A stretch of 64,000 nucleotides of DNA from Prorocentrum cordatum (taxonomy: Eukaryota; Sar; Dinophyceae; Prorocentrales; Prorocentraceae), in the NCBI GenBank assembly GCA_963575745.1, contig CAUYUJ010014357.1, forward strand, positions 145,001 to 209,000, read 5' to 3'. The position numbers and the translations under genes are program-made. Of the stretch, positions 1 through 10,139 are shown in pieces (the first letter of the stretch is position 1; each line of letters begins with the position of its first letter). A model generated the notes under the pieces. The model was not told the DNA's origin and searched no databases. It was given only the letters and a program-made list of their open reading frames with translations.

Positions 1-1080
1 GTGCCTTCGGGGAGGGCGGCGGTGTAGAAAGGCGCTGGCTCCCAGTGTCGTTCATACACAGCCAACCTCCCCTGAGGGGCGGACCCTTTCCCCCCCCCTG
101 GAGAAAGTACGACGAAGCCAGGATGAGGATCAAATCGTGTGAGGATAAATCGAGCGTCTCTGAGATCCCGCGGCTCTGGAAGATGTCTCCGCCGCCGCAG
201 CCTTCTCAGAGCGTTTCAGAACGCTCGCCCAACAAAACCCGTCTTAAACCCAGAAGCGTTCGGAGACACACGCGGGTTTCTTGGCCACGGGCGGAGGACG
301 TATCCAAATCCGCGCCCTCGTGATCTCGATCCCTGGGGCGCAAACCTGTGGACACGCTAGAGCGCGGGGCGCGCCAGGGGCGGCGCCGGAAGGCGCCGCC
401 AGCGGGGGGGCCATCGCCGATTCAAGAAATCTGCGCGGAACTCCGACAAATTCTGTCCATACTGGGCTGCGAACGAAACTTTTTCTTCCGTATTCGCTTT
501 GGTTTCGTTTTCCCTCGTTCTGTCTGTTCCGCCGTTGCTGCCACACGAGATCAGAACGAAAATGGTCCACGACATCGCCCAACACACAATTTGGCTTGCG
601 CTCTCGTTCTTGCATTCGGATTTTGTCCTTCGATGCCGATCGCTTGCCCGGCTTGCCTCTCTCCTCGCACGTCCACCTCCCCATTTCTGGCATGAAGATA
701 GTGGGTCTTGAAGGAACTGGGTCCTGGACCCCGGAGCCCTTCCTTGGGTCCTGGAGTCCTGCATCCTTCCCTGACAGCCCCTGCGCCCGCAGAGGGCCCT
801 GGGAAGCCAAACGCGTGGAGATGGCGCCCGTTGCTTTCTTATTCGCGGCAACGCCCGTGACCGGCCCCGCCCCCCCCCCCTCCCCCCCTCGCCACGTCAC
901 GATACGCGCCGGCGCGGTGTGGGAAAACCTCTCTTGAGTATTCCCAGACGGCGCCGGCGCGAACCGGGACGTGACCAGCCCCCCCCCTTCACGGTCACGC
1001 CCGCTGTCGCCAGGGTGTAGCAACTGCCTCATGCAGAGGAGGCGTTTCCTTCTGGGTCGTGAGGAGAGCCCGGCTCTCTC
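1..1080. other. GC-rich segment without a supported gene
   Basis: No ORF here resembles a known family; overlapping ORFs on both strands follow from high GC. Two dispersed-repeat fragments are visible: family K at 477-590 and a short block around 690-760 ('gtcctggaccccggag...') that recurs near 20450 and 50727. C and G homopolymer runs occur near 870-890 and 980. Confidence 0.6.
477..590 (+). repeat. Family K dispersed repeat, copy 1
   Basis: The T-rich core 'cgttttccctcgttctg' is shared with copies at 49566-49680 and, more diverged, 22313-22432. The core is followed by A-rich sequence ('cagaacgaaaatgg') that partly complements it, so each copy could fold back. The minus-strand translation keeps a basic segment (RTRENETK here, RTRENGNK at 49.6 kb). 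Function unknown; probably a SINE- or MITE-like relic. Confidence 0.55.
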
Positions 1081-1086
1081 GGGAAC

Positions 1087-1234
1087 CGGCTCCCTCCTCC
1101 TCCTCCTCCTCCTCCTCCTCCTCCTCCTCCTCCTCCTCCTCCTCTCCTCCTCCTCCTCCTCCCCTCCTCCTCCTCCTCCTCCTCCTCCTCCTCCTCCTCC
1201 TCCTCCTCCTCCTCCTCCTCCTCCTCCTCCTCCC
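1087..1234 (+). repeat. (CCT)n microsatellite tract
   Basis: About 150 bp of nearly pure CTC/TCC/CCT triplets, interrupted only by small phase shifts. It opens all frames as poly-Leu, poly-Ser or poly-Pro (poly-Glu, poly-Arg or poly-Gly on the other strand), so the ORFs crossing it are not evidence of genes. It is paired with the opposite-polarity (GGA)n tract at 1455-1627. Confidence 0.97.
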
Positions 1235-1454
1235 TCGGGTCCTCAGGATGCCCGCCCGCATCTCCGGCGGCATCTGCCTCGCGACGCTCATCCATGCCGG
1301 GGGCATCCCTCGCACGGGGGGGGGGCACTGCTGCAGAGTAGGGCGACGAGATCTGCGCAACTCCACCGGGGTGCGAATTCGCCGCCCCGGCCTGGCCGGG
1401 GAGGACGTGCACCGCTCCGGGGCCAGGCAAGGCCTGGCGGGAGGGTGCGCGAGA

Positions 1455-1627
1455 GGAGGAGGAGGAGGACGAGGAGGAGGACGAGGAGGAGGAGGAGGAC
1501 GAGGAGGAGGAGGAGGAGGAGGGGGAGGAGGAGGAGGAGGAGGAGAGGAGGAGGAGGAGGAGGAGGAGGAGGAGGAGGGGAGGAGGAGGGGAGGAGGAGG
1601 AGGAGGAGGAGGAGGAGGAGGAGGAGG
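1455..1627 (+). repeat. (GGA)n microsatellite tract, opposite polarity
   Basis: About 170 bp of GAG/GGA triplets with occasional GAC. It is the reverse complement in composition of the tract at 1087-1234, across a roughly 220-bp mixed-sequence spacer. The arms could pair into a long hairpin, and each polypurine/polypyrimidine tract is a candidate for triplex DNA. Confidence 0.95.
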
Positions 1628-1782
1628 CAGCACGTGGCGCTTCTCTTGGGAGCTCGAGCCCTCCCCCTGCCCCGTCCACTGGGTCTGTGCGGGGCGTGCC
1701 GCGAGCGGTCAGATCGTCCATGACGGCTCGGGCCATCGGGATGTCTCCCATAGCCCGAGATGGCCTCACAGAACGCCAAAGA

Positions 1783-1948
1783 ATGAAGGGGCCCACAAGC
1801 ACACAAATAAATACACACTAATAGAATCATTCCCCATATTTTCCTATATTTTCTGGGTTTTTGTCTTCCCCCCCACTTCCCATATTTTCCCATGTTTTCT
1901 GGGGAATCGACGATTAATTGCGTCTGTGCGTTATTTGCCCTCCTGAAA
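1783..1948 (+). mobile_element. Family F short dispersed element, copy F1
   Basis: About 166 bp, AT-richer than its surroundings. It begins at a 'gaaggggccc' motif followed by 'acacaaataaataca' and ends near 'gtctgtgcgttat' plus 'cctcctga'. It aligns along its length with F2 (53666-53835), and partly with F3 (48046-48213) and F4 (54370-54500). The minus strand keeps a peptide with a hydrophobic end (CIYLCACGPL here, CLCVLGPP at F4, SLCLPGPL at F3). Ends share weak ACACA-type inverted similarity. A non-autonomous element is the simplest reading. Confidence 0.65.
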
Positions 1949-2205
1949 GAACCTTCGGGGGGGCACGATCCGCCACCGTGCCTCTGGCACGGAGTGGAGT
2001 GTGCCAGAGCTCGCAGCTGTGCTGCTGCCGACGCCAAGGCTGCAGCTTCTCAAGGGCCCGGACCCCCGGTGTTCTGGGCGTTTCCGGGCCTCCTGGGGTG
2101 TTCCCCGTGAGCTCTGGGGTGAATCCTGCCGGTCCTATGGACGCTGTGCCCGCCGAGCACGACCTCCCGCACCCTCCAATGTGTCCAAGAGGGTTCCGAG
2201 TGGCT

Positions 2206-3400
2206 GGAAGAGTTGATCGCCCCAAACAGCCCAAGATGGCCTCCAGACGGCCCAAGATGCCTCCGAGACGCCACCAAATGCCTCGAAGAGCACTCCCGCA
2301 GCAAAAGCAATGTAGTTTCCCTTGGGCTTGAATGAGTTTGGCGTTTGCGCCTTTTCGGGTTCCCGACGCTTCAACATGGCCCAAGAGGCCCGCAAGATCG
2401 TCGCAAGACGCCCTAATATGCACTCAAGACGGCCCAATACGCCTCCAAGACAGCTCAAGAGGGCCCCAAGAACGCCTCAAGAGGTGTCCATGAGGGGGAA
2501 CACGAACCTACATTTCGAGCTCTACGCCTCAAGAGGCCACAGGAGTCCTCAAGAGGCTCCCAAGAGGCCCCCAAGAGGCCCAAAGAGGCCCCGGGCAAGT
2601 CCCCCAGCAGGTCCCCTGAGGGGCCTCAGAACTGTCTCCCGCAGGCCCCGGAGGGCCCTCCGAGGAGACCCGAAAACGCATCCCCAACAGGACTCTGGCC
2701 CGGAACCCGGGCACGGTGGTGGGAGTGGCCGAAGGGCACTCGATATCTGCCGCCCCCCGTGGTCTTGCCACAGGGGTGCACGGCGTGCCAAACGTCTGGC
2801 AAACGTTGGACTCTCTTCTCTAAACCCAGCCCGCCGGCCACCCGCAGAGCACCCACCGAAAAATGTCCCCCGTCGCCCAAATCGCCTCCAAGACGGCCAA
2901 CGTGGTCTCGAAGGTGCCTCATCAACGGGCAAGAGGGCCCGAAGAGAACCCAAGATGGCCCAAGATGGCCTCCAAGACGGTCCCAAGGTGCTTCCAAGAC
3001 CGCCAGGATGGCCCAAGAGAGCCCAAGACCGCCCGAGAGGCCGCTGAGACGGCCCACGAGGCCTCCTAGAGGTCCTCCAGGAACGCCCGAGAAGGCCAGA
3101 GCCATTGATTTGCCTTGCGTGTTTGCAGGATGGGGCGTTTCGCTTCAAAACTGCCTTCGACGGCCCAAGAGGCCGCCAAGTTTGCGGCCTTCAAGATGGC
3201 TCCAGGACTGCCCAAAAGGCTCCCAGGACGGCCCTGACACCCAAGAGGTTCCCAGTATGCCAATCTGGTCTCCGACCGCGTCAGACGGGCCAGGAATTCC
3301 GTAAGACGGCCGAAGAGGCCCCCAAGAACCCCCCCAAGCGGCCACCAAGGGTCTCCCAGGAAGCTCCCAGGAAGCTCCAAGAATGACACAAGAAGTTCCC
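2206..3400 (+). repeat. Degenerate CCAAGAGGC-type array 1
   Basis: About 1.2 kb of imperfect 9-12-bp words of the form CCAAGANGGCC/CTCC, for example 'cccaagatggcctccaagac' near 2956. The plus strand reads as Pro/Arg/Lys-rich and the minus strand as Leu/Gly/Trp/Ser-rich; both are products of the repeat. Similar arrays occur at 10140-10690, 16930-17580, 35400-35650, 37030-37170, 41935-42310, 43090-43230 and 55220-55900. Unit length is irregular, unlike a classical tandem satellite. Confidence 0.85.
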
Positions 3401-3580
3401 AAAAGTTCTCCTCATCCTTCTCCTCATCCCCTTCTCCCTCCCTCTCCTCATCCTACTCTTGCTCCCCCACGTGTTCCCCAAGGGCCTCCACGACGGCTGG
3501 GGGAACGCATGGTCCAATAGCGTGGCAAAGCTTTGCCCGAGCGTTTGGCCACATAGTAGGCGTATCCTAAAAAGGCAGGG

Positions 3581-3803
3581 GCGGCGGTGATTCGTGGTAG
3601 GCGTCTTCAAGACTGCACTGTTGCGAACAGTGCCCTCCAGCATGCCTCCACGAGGCCCCAAGACGGCTCCAAGTGGTCAGGGCGACTCCCAACTATTGCT
3701 TTACAGAGGACAGCGTCCCTCCAACACCTTGGGACACCCACGAGCTAGCCGCACCACCTTCTCGCTTCCAGTGGTCTCCTGAGGCCTCCAGAGGGCTCCA
3801 CTG
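3581..3803 (+). repeat. 223-bp tandem duplication, unit 1
   Basis: Starts at 'gcggcggtgattcgtggtag' and runs directly into unit 2 at 3804. The two units are the same length and differ at only scattered positions (for example the 'gaacagtgccc' versus 'gaccagtgtcc' region). Part of the unit is CCAAGA-type array sequence. Confidence 0.93.
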
Positions 3804-4026
3804 GCGGCGGTGATTCGTGGTAGGCGTCTTCAAGACTGCACTGTTGCGACCAGTGTCCTCCAGCATGCCTCTACGAGGCCCCAAGACAGCTCCAAGTGGT
3901 CAGGGGGACTCCCAACTATTGCTCCACAGAGGACGGCGTCCCTCCAACACCTTGGGACACCCACGAGCTAGCCGCACCACCTTCTCGCTCCCAGTGGTCT
4001 CCTGAGACCTCCAGAAGGCTCCAGTG
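3804..4026 (+). repeat. 223-bp tandem duplication, unit 2
   Basis: Direct second copy of 3581-3803, offset exactly 223 bp, with a few percent substitutions and no length change. CCAAGA-type array sequence continues after it to about 4120. Confidence 0.93.
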
Positions 4027-4537
4027 TTGCCCAAGAGGGCCCCAAGAGGGTCAGCCGCAGGCTCCACGACGGCCCAAATAGTGGCCAGGAGGGCTCCAAG
4101 AGGCGACACTTCAGGCTTTGATGGGGCAAAGCTCATTCAGAACCCCCCTTCTTAGATCGAACACTTATCGAAGAGAATCCCAAGAGTGCCGCCAGCGCCC
4201 CAGCAAGGACCCCAATCGGGCCACGGGAGCTCTCAACATGGCGCCAGGGAGTCTCCGAGAAGGCTTCACGCTCCAAGCAGGCTCAGCGGTCCGCGACGAC
4301 CTTCATGGTCGACTCCTGCAGTCGTCGTCCTGGTCCTGCTCGTCCTCGTCGATATCGTCGTCACCTCCCTCCTCCCCCTGCCCCTGGATGGGGTGCCTCA
4401 GCGCGAGGGCCGCGCGTGGGGGCCCCGGGGGAGCTGCAATTCCGCCAACTCGTGGCCTCTGCGGGGGCCTGCGCTGCGGCAGGGCCGTGCCCCGGTGGTC
4501 CTTCTCTGTGCGCTCCCGGGGCCTGTGGGGGCTGCAC

Positions 4538-4669
4538 CTCGCCATCGCTCGGACGTCCATTCCCTCTGTTTTTGTTCGGTTTCGTGCGTGGCTTTTTCGC
4601 TAAATGATCAAGGATGCTCCTCGATGGTCCTCGCCAAAGGAAAAGCGCACACGTCCGAGCGATGCCAAG
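4538..4669 (+). mobile_element. Family A MITE-like element, copy A1
   Basis: About 132 bp bounded by terminal inverted repeats: 'gccatcgctcggacgt' on the left and 'acgtccgagcgatgcc' on the right, near-perfect reverse complements. The interior holds 'gtgcgtggctttttcgc' and 'atgatcaaggatgctcctcg'. Other copies: 33444-33578, 40415-40544, 50449-50592, 53980-54110, and a left-end fragment at 40115-40190. There is no internal transposase, so it is read as a non-autonomous TIR element. No clear target-site duplication was recognised. Confidence 0.82.
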
Positions 4670-5700
4670 GTGGGGGCTGCGCTGCGGCAGGAAGGGCCGT
4701 GCCCCGTGGTCCTTCTATGCGCTCCCTGGGCCTGTCCCAGGGTGGGAGTGCGGTCTTGGTCCCCGGGGTTCGGACCTGCTCTGCCGTTCGGTCCCACTTC
4801 AAGCGCTCCCCGGCTGTGCCCGGCGGGGTCTCGAGGGCACGGGGCCGTGGTCGCCCCGGCCTTCCCGCGTGGGCGGGAGAGGCTCTCGGATGCGGGCCAC
4901 CTGCCTGCAAAGCTGCATAGGGGGTGGTTCTGGGCCCCGCTGTGTCGCGCCCCGCGCTGCCCACGCGGTGGCCAAGGGGGTGCCAGAGTCCCCAACCCCC
5001 TAGAAGCGGGAGCCCTGGGGCGGCATCCAGACGTGGCGACGTGAACTGAACTGAGTGTGGACTGGCGGCGATTGAGTTAGCCCTGAGCAGGCGGTGGAGC
5101 TTGTAGGTTTGCTTCTGTGGCGGTCTGGGGCCCCCGGTTGCAGGCACACTGATGTGTGACTGCCGCTGCCTCTCTGTGGCTCCCCTCTTGCTTCCTGGCA
5201 CGGTTTGCGGAGGTCGCCTCGCATGCCGATTGATTGTGTGGAGTGCCCTGAGAGTTGTTTGCACGTCTGTAGTTAGTGTTGCTCTCGGCGTTGATGTGCT
5301 TCTTGATCTGCCACACCGTAGCCTTGCAGCAGAATCCATCAAAATCCCCCTACTCCTTGCACCTCTCTTCGTCCTTATCGTCTCTCGTCCCGTTCCTCCT
5401 TCTCCATCTTCTTCTCCGCATCCCCCTCTCCATGCATCTGCATCAGCAGGATCAACGATTCTACTACTGGGTATGCTCAGGAAATTCTCAACTTCGGCTT
5501 GATGGTTGATTCACCCGTCTGCTCCACTGGATGCTTCTACACTGCCCTGATCAAGACAACTCGAAAGGTGTGCGTTTCCGGATGGACTGGTGGGGGGTAC
5601 GCGATTTTTACCTAACAGTAGTGTCAAAAGAGAGCATCTTGACTCCCCAAGGGGGTCTGGGCGGGTGCCGGGGAGAACCCGCGGAAGTCGTTTTAAGCAA
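4670..5700. other. No supported gene; mostly unique sequence
   Basis: Mixed GC-rich (4670-5040) and more balanced (5040-5700) sequence. A minus-strand ORF crosses 4608-5342 but shows no recognisable domain, and overlapping ORFs on the other strand are equally long. No repeat array is evident here. Confidence 0.5.
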
Positions 5701-5704
5701 ACAG

Positions 5705-6127
5705 TTTCACACTTCGTGGTCTTCGAGGTCCCAGAACTCCATTCCTGGGCATGATTTTGAATGCCCGGAGCCAACTGTAGGCCACTTCGTGGTCTTCGAA
5801 TTCCCAGAACTCCATTCCCGGGCCACATTCAGAATGCCCGGAGCCAACTGTAGACCACTTCGTGCTCTTCGAGTTCCCAGCACTCCATTCCCGGGCCACA
5901 TTTTGAATGCCCGGAGCCAACTGTAGGCCACTTCGTGGTCTTCGAGTTCCCAGAACTCCATTCCCGGGCCACATTTTGAATGCCCGGAGCCAACTGTAGG
6001 CCACTTCGTGGTCTTCGAGTTCCCAGAACTCCATTCCCGGGCCACATTTTGAATGCCCGGAGCCAACTGTAGGCCACTTCGTGGTCTTCGAGTTCCCAGA
6101 ACTCCATTCCGGGCCACATTTTGAATT
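5705..6127 (-). repeat. 73-bp satellite, about 5.7 copies
   Basis: The marker 'cccggagccaactgtag' recurs at 5764, 5837, 5910, 5983 and 6056, exactly 73 bp apart, with few differences between units. Because 73 is not a multiple of three, the minus-strand reading frame rotates each unit (for example GVLGTRRPRSGLQLAPGIQ, then EFWELEDHEVAYSWLRAF). All three minus-strand phases are stop-free and form part of a 618-aa ORF. It abuts the GAGGCT array directly. Confidence 0.95.
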
Positions 6128-7545
6128 GAGCACTGGCTGATGCTGAGGCAGGCAGGCTGAGGCTGAGGGCTGGCTGAGGCTGAGGCTGAGGCTGAAGGCT
6201 GAGGCTGAAGGCAGACTGAGCTGAGGCGGAGCACTGAGGCTGAGGCAGGCTGAGGCTGAGGCTGAGGCTGATGCAGGCTGAGGCTGAGGCAGGCTGAGGC
6301 TGAGGCCGAGGCTGAAGGCAGACTGAGGCTGAGGCTGAAGCAGGCTGAGGCTGAGGCTGAGGCAGGCTGAGGCTGAGGCTGAGGCAGGCTGATGCTGAGG
6401 CAGGCTGAGGCTGAGGCTGAGGCTGATGCAGGCTGAGGCTGAGGCAGGCTGAGGCTGAGGCCGAGGCTGAAGGCAGACTGAGGCTGAGGCTGAAGCAGGC
6501 TGAGGCTGAGGCAGAGGCAGGCTGAGGCTGAGGCAGGCTGATGCTGAGGCAGGCTGAGGCTGAGGCTGAGGCTGATGCAGGCTGAGGCTGAGGCAGGCTG
6601 AGGCTGAGGCCGAGGCTGAAGGCAGACTGAGGCTGAGGCTGAAGCAGGCTGAGGCTGAGGCTGAGGCAGGCTGAGGCTGAGGATGAGGCAGGCTGATGCT
6701 GAGGCAGGCTGAGGCTGAGGCTGAGGCTGAGGCAGGCTGAGGCTGAGGCCGAGGCTGAAGGCAGACTGAGGCTGAGGCTGAAGCAGGCTGAGGCTGAGGC
6801 TGAGGCAGGCTGAGGCTGAGGCTGAGGCAGGCTGATGCTGAGGCAGTCTGAGGCTGAGGCTGAGGCTGATGCAGGCTGAGGCTGAGGCAGCCTGAGGCTG
6901 AGGCCGAGGCTGTAGGCAGACTGAGGCTGAGGCTGAAGCAGGCTGAGGCTGAGGCTGAGGCAGGCTGAGGCTGAGGCTGAGGCAGGCTGAGGCTGAGGCA
7001 GGCTGAGGCTGAGGCTGAGGCTGATGCAGGCTGACGCTGAGGCAGGCTGAGGCTGAGGCCGAGGCTGAAGGCAGACTGAGGCTGAGGCTGAAGCAGGCTG
7101 AGGCTGAGGCTAAGGCAGGCTGAGGCTGAGGCTGAGGCAGGCTGAGGCTGAGGCAGGCTGAGGCTGAGGCTGCGGCTGAGGCAGGCTGAGGCGGAGGCTG
7201 CGGCTGAGGCAGGCTGAGGCTGAGGCAGCTGAGAGCTAGCGGGAGTGAAGCAGACTGAGGCTGAGGTGAGGCAGAAGGGGAATGAGCTGAGCAGAGGCAG
7301 GGGGAGGCTGAGGCTGAGGATTGAGGCTGAGGCAGGCTGATGCTGACGGCAGGTCTCAGGCCTGAGGCTGAGGCCGAGGCTGAAGGCAGATTGAGGCTGA
7401 GGCTGAAGCAGGCTGAGGCTGAGGCAGAGGCAGGCTGAGGCTGAGGCTGAGGCAGGCTGATGCTGAGGCAGGCTGAGGCTGAGGCTGAGGCAGGCTGAGG
7501 CTGAAGCTGAGGCTGTGACTGCGACTGCCGTTGCCACTGCGACTG
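6128..7545 (-). repeat. GAGGCT hexamer array with higher-order repeats
   Basis: About 1.4 kb built from GAGGCT with GAGGCA, GATGCT and GAAGCA variants. The marker 'gaggccgaggctgaaggcag' or a close variant recurs near 6304, 6460, 6609, 6748, 6902, 7058 and 7372. This gives a higher-order unit of roughly 138-157 bp; the last interval is about double and more diverged. The minus strand reads as SLSLSLPQPQPASASA-type low complexity, which is not evidence of a protein. Confidence 0.93.
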
Positions 7546-8280
7546 TCATCGCGAATGCGACTACGATTGCGAGAACGGCAGAATTCTACAACTGGATTCT
7601 CATCTGAATCTTAAGGGGAATGCTTCCAGATATGCTCCTACACATCGCTGTTAGGTTGCTTTGCCAGGATAATTCAAAATGATTTCCCCTATCGGACTTG
7701 GAGTGTGCGGGTCAATGCGTCCTCTCCGGGGCGGGGAAAGAAGCTGAAACGCCGCAGCGCTGCGCATTGCTCCGTGAAGTAATAGCTTGTAGCAGTGATG
7801 CCACAACTTGGGCCATGCAGCGACATCTGACGCTGCACGCTGCCGCGCGCTTCTCTTTCTTCCCCCCTCCTCCTCCTCCTCCTCCTCCTCCTCCTCCTCC
7901 TCCTCCAACTCCTCCTCCAACTCCTCCTCCTCCTCATCCTCTTCCTCCTCCTCCTCCTCCTCTCCTCATCCGATTCCGAATCGCCTCCTCGATTCCTCCT
8001 CCTCATCCCGAGTCCCCCTTCATGGTTCTCCCTTTGACTCCCACGGCTGGCTGTCGAGGGTCTAAGAAAAGCCGCGCGGCCTTGCCGGGGTCAAAAAGGG
8101 GGCGGGGGGGGGGATTTGAGAGGGGGGGGAGGGGGAGGTGCTCTTCCGCGGGAGGGGGGGGCAGGCAGCGGGTGGGAGTCGTGTGCGGGGACATCGCTCC
8201 TCCTCCTGCGAGGGGGAACGATCGGGGGGGGGGGGACTGGCGCAGGGTGGGAAACCGCGAGCTGGAATAATCTGCAGCAC
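7546..8280. repeat. CCT tract and G-run block
   Basis: 7546-7860 is unique sequence without a supported gene. 7865-7990 is a (CCT)n tract with AACTCC and CATCC interruptions. 8095-8240 contains repeated runs of seven or more G with short spacers, a strong G-quadruplex context on the plus strand. Confidence 0.75.
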
Positions 8281-8284
8281 ATCG

Positions 8285-8552
8285 CCGACTGCTCGGCGAT
8301 CATGCCCACGATCGCAGATCGGGACGGTCTTTAGCGGGGTGGGACATCGGGCCCCTTATCGGCGATCCACGTGCGATTGGAGGTCGACGCGTCCCCCCCA
8401 GTAGCGTCGCCCCTGATGCTGGCTCTCGGGCCCTAGCTCTGGTCTCTGGCGGTTGCTCGGGGCGATCGGGCACCACCAGAACCCTCTCGGAGAGGCGCAG
8501 CCGCTGGAGAGCACCTACAGGCTGGAGCACGGCCGAGGACCGACGAACAAAT
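8285..8552 (+). repeat. Composite of CGGCGAT-type sequence plus family H, copy 1
   Basis: A 'tcggcgatc'-rich left half (8285-8430) is followed by family H (8437-8552), marked by 'gaggcgcagccgctgga' and 'gaggaccgacgaa'. The same order occurs at 48987-49330, where an N element precedes H2. The minus-strand frame keeps LQRLRLSE here versus LQRLRLAE at 49.2 kb. A (CCT)n tract follows at 8560-8612. Confidence 0.6.
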
Positions 8553-8612
8553 CCAAACACCTCCTCCTCCTCCTGCTCCTCCTCCTCCTCCTTCTCCTCC
8601 TCCTCGTCGCCG

Positions 8613-9139
8613 TGACAGAAGGGAGGAAATTACGTTCAAGCATTGTGCTTGTTACTTTTCATGAAGGCTTCTGTCTCGGAAATGTTTTCGGGGCGTTGGA
8701 CCCTGAACTTTCTCAGGCCCCTGTGGGGCTCTCGACCGCCGAACCCAAATGGACAGTGCCCACAATCGCCACAGCAACACAAAAGTGGCCTCGAGATCGA
8801 CTTGCCACTGCCTTCAACTGCTTCCTCCTCCCAACCCATCATCATCTCCTCATCCTCACCTTGCGGACCGCAATCCAGACGCATTGCGAATCGGTGCACG
8901 CCACCGGCATCCCAAACCGCTGCCTATAACCTGGCCGCAATTCAAGGTCACCACGCAGCGGCCGCCCGAGGCGGGGGAGGAGTTGCGCCGGCCGGGGTCT
9001 TAGCGCGGCTTACGCAGCAGAGATCGTCGGAAGTGTACCAAAGACCAGCAGGAACGTGGTCGTGACCAGAACAGCTTAGCGCGCCTTTAGAGAGGGGCCG
9101 AGACCAGCAGGAAGGCGTAGTCGGCCGCGGGCAGCCGGT
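8613..9139. other. No supported gene; one short direct duplication
   Basis: Mostly unique sequence. Around 9000-9125 a segment of about 60 bp is duplicated in direct orientation, visible as 'cttagcgcg' followed by 'gaccagcaggaa' in each copy. No known protein similarity in any frame. Confidence 0.5.
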
Positions 9140-9660
9140 CGTCCCCCCCTCTTCTTCTTCCTCCTCCTCCTCCACCTCCTCCCCCTTCTCCCCCTCCTCC
9201 CCCTCCTCCTCCTCTTCCTCCTCCTCCTCTTTCTCCTCCTCGCCGTCCCCCTCGGACGTGCCCCCCCCGGGGGACCTCGAGGGCGCCGGGGGCTGCCCTA
9301 GGCCCTCGCCGCCAGCGAGCGCGGCGCCCGCTGGAGCGAAACGGCGACGGGCGGCGGGCGAAAGGGGGGAGAGGGGGGGGGATTTTTCTATTGAGGGGGG
9401 GGGAGGGCGGAGGCGGGAGGGACGTGGGTTCTTTCTTGTGGGGGGCGGGCGAGGGGCGAGGGCGGAGGGCGGAGGGACGAGGGCGGCCGAAGGGGGGGAT
9501 TGGAATTTTCGTCCTGGGGGGGGGGGAGGGTGGAGGCGGGAGGGACGAGGGACGAGAGCGGAGGGGGGCGGGAGGGCAGAGGCGGGATTTTTTTTGGGGG
9601 GGGGAGGCTGAGGGAGCCGGTACTCTCTTTTTCTTGCGAGGGGGAGGCTCCGGGAACGCG
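9140..9660 (+). repeat. CCT tract, then G-rich tandem block
   Basis: 9149-9250 is CCT/TTC-rich. 9355-9615 is a G-run array in which the word 'ggcggaggcgggaggga' or a close variant recurs in at least three diverged blocks, each ending in a T-rich stretch ('gattttt', 'ttctttcttg', 'ttttttttgg'). The G-runs could stack as quadruplexes on the plus strand. No gene supported. Confidence 0.75.
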
Positions 9661-10016
9661 GATAGCAGGGGATATGTCGACCCCTATCCCAGCCTTCGTG
9701 GGGATGTCGCGTGGACCAGCAAGTCGGGGCCCAATCCTGGGATGTACGATGGGGGGGGCGTCCACCCCCGATGGGGGTGCGTCCGAAGAGCCCACAGGAG
9801 TGTATCCCAGGGTTTCTCTCCTTTTCTGCGCGGCTTCATTTTTCGTCGACAACTAATGGGCTGGGGGAGAAACATCACCTGCGAGCTGAGGGAAGGATAC
9901 GACGATAACCCTGTGCCCCCGGTATTACTCCCCTGGGGATGATCACGTTTGGGGTCCCGGGGGGATGCTCGACTTTCTGTCCCGGCGAGTCGCACGTGGG
10001 ATGTATGACGAGGAAG

Positions 10017-10112
10017 GAGGAGGTCGTCGTCGTTGTCGTCTTCGACGACGACGACGAGGTTTTTCGGGGTATGACGAGGTCGTCGTCGTTGTCGTCGTCG
10101 ACGACGACGAAG
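10017..10112 (+). repeat. Paired (GTC)n-(GAC)n hairpins
   Basis: Two successive blocks, 10023-10057 and 10080-10111, each switch from GTC triplets to GAC triplets, making self-complementary stems. They are separated by about 59 bp and share flanks ('gaggtcgtcgtcgttgtcgt'), so the second looks like a duplicate of the first. Confidence 0.85.
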
Positions 10113-10139
10113 CTTGTCGGGGCGGGCCGCGACGCGTTA

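Noticed and set aside
244-1032. 262-aa minus-strand ORF at the window start
   Set aside because: It overlaps a 218-aa plus-strand ORF over most of its length, includes a family K repeat, and shows no recognisable domain.
5693-7549. 618-aa minus-strand ORF
   Set aside because: It is made entirely of the 73-bp satellite and the GAGGCT array; low-complexity SLSLPQPASA sequence is expected from the repeat, and no domain is present.
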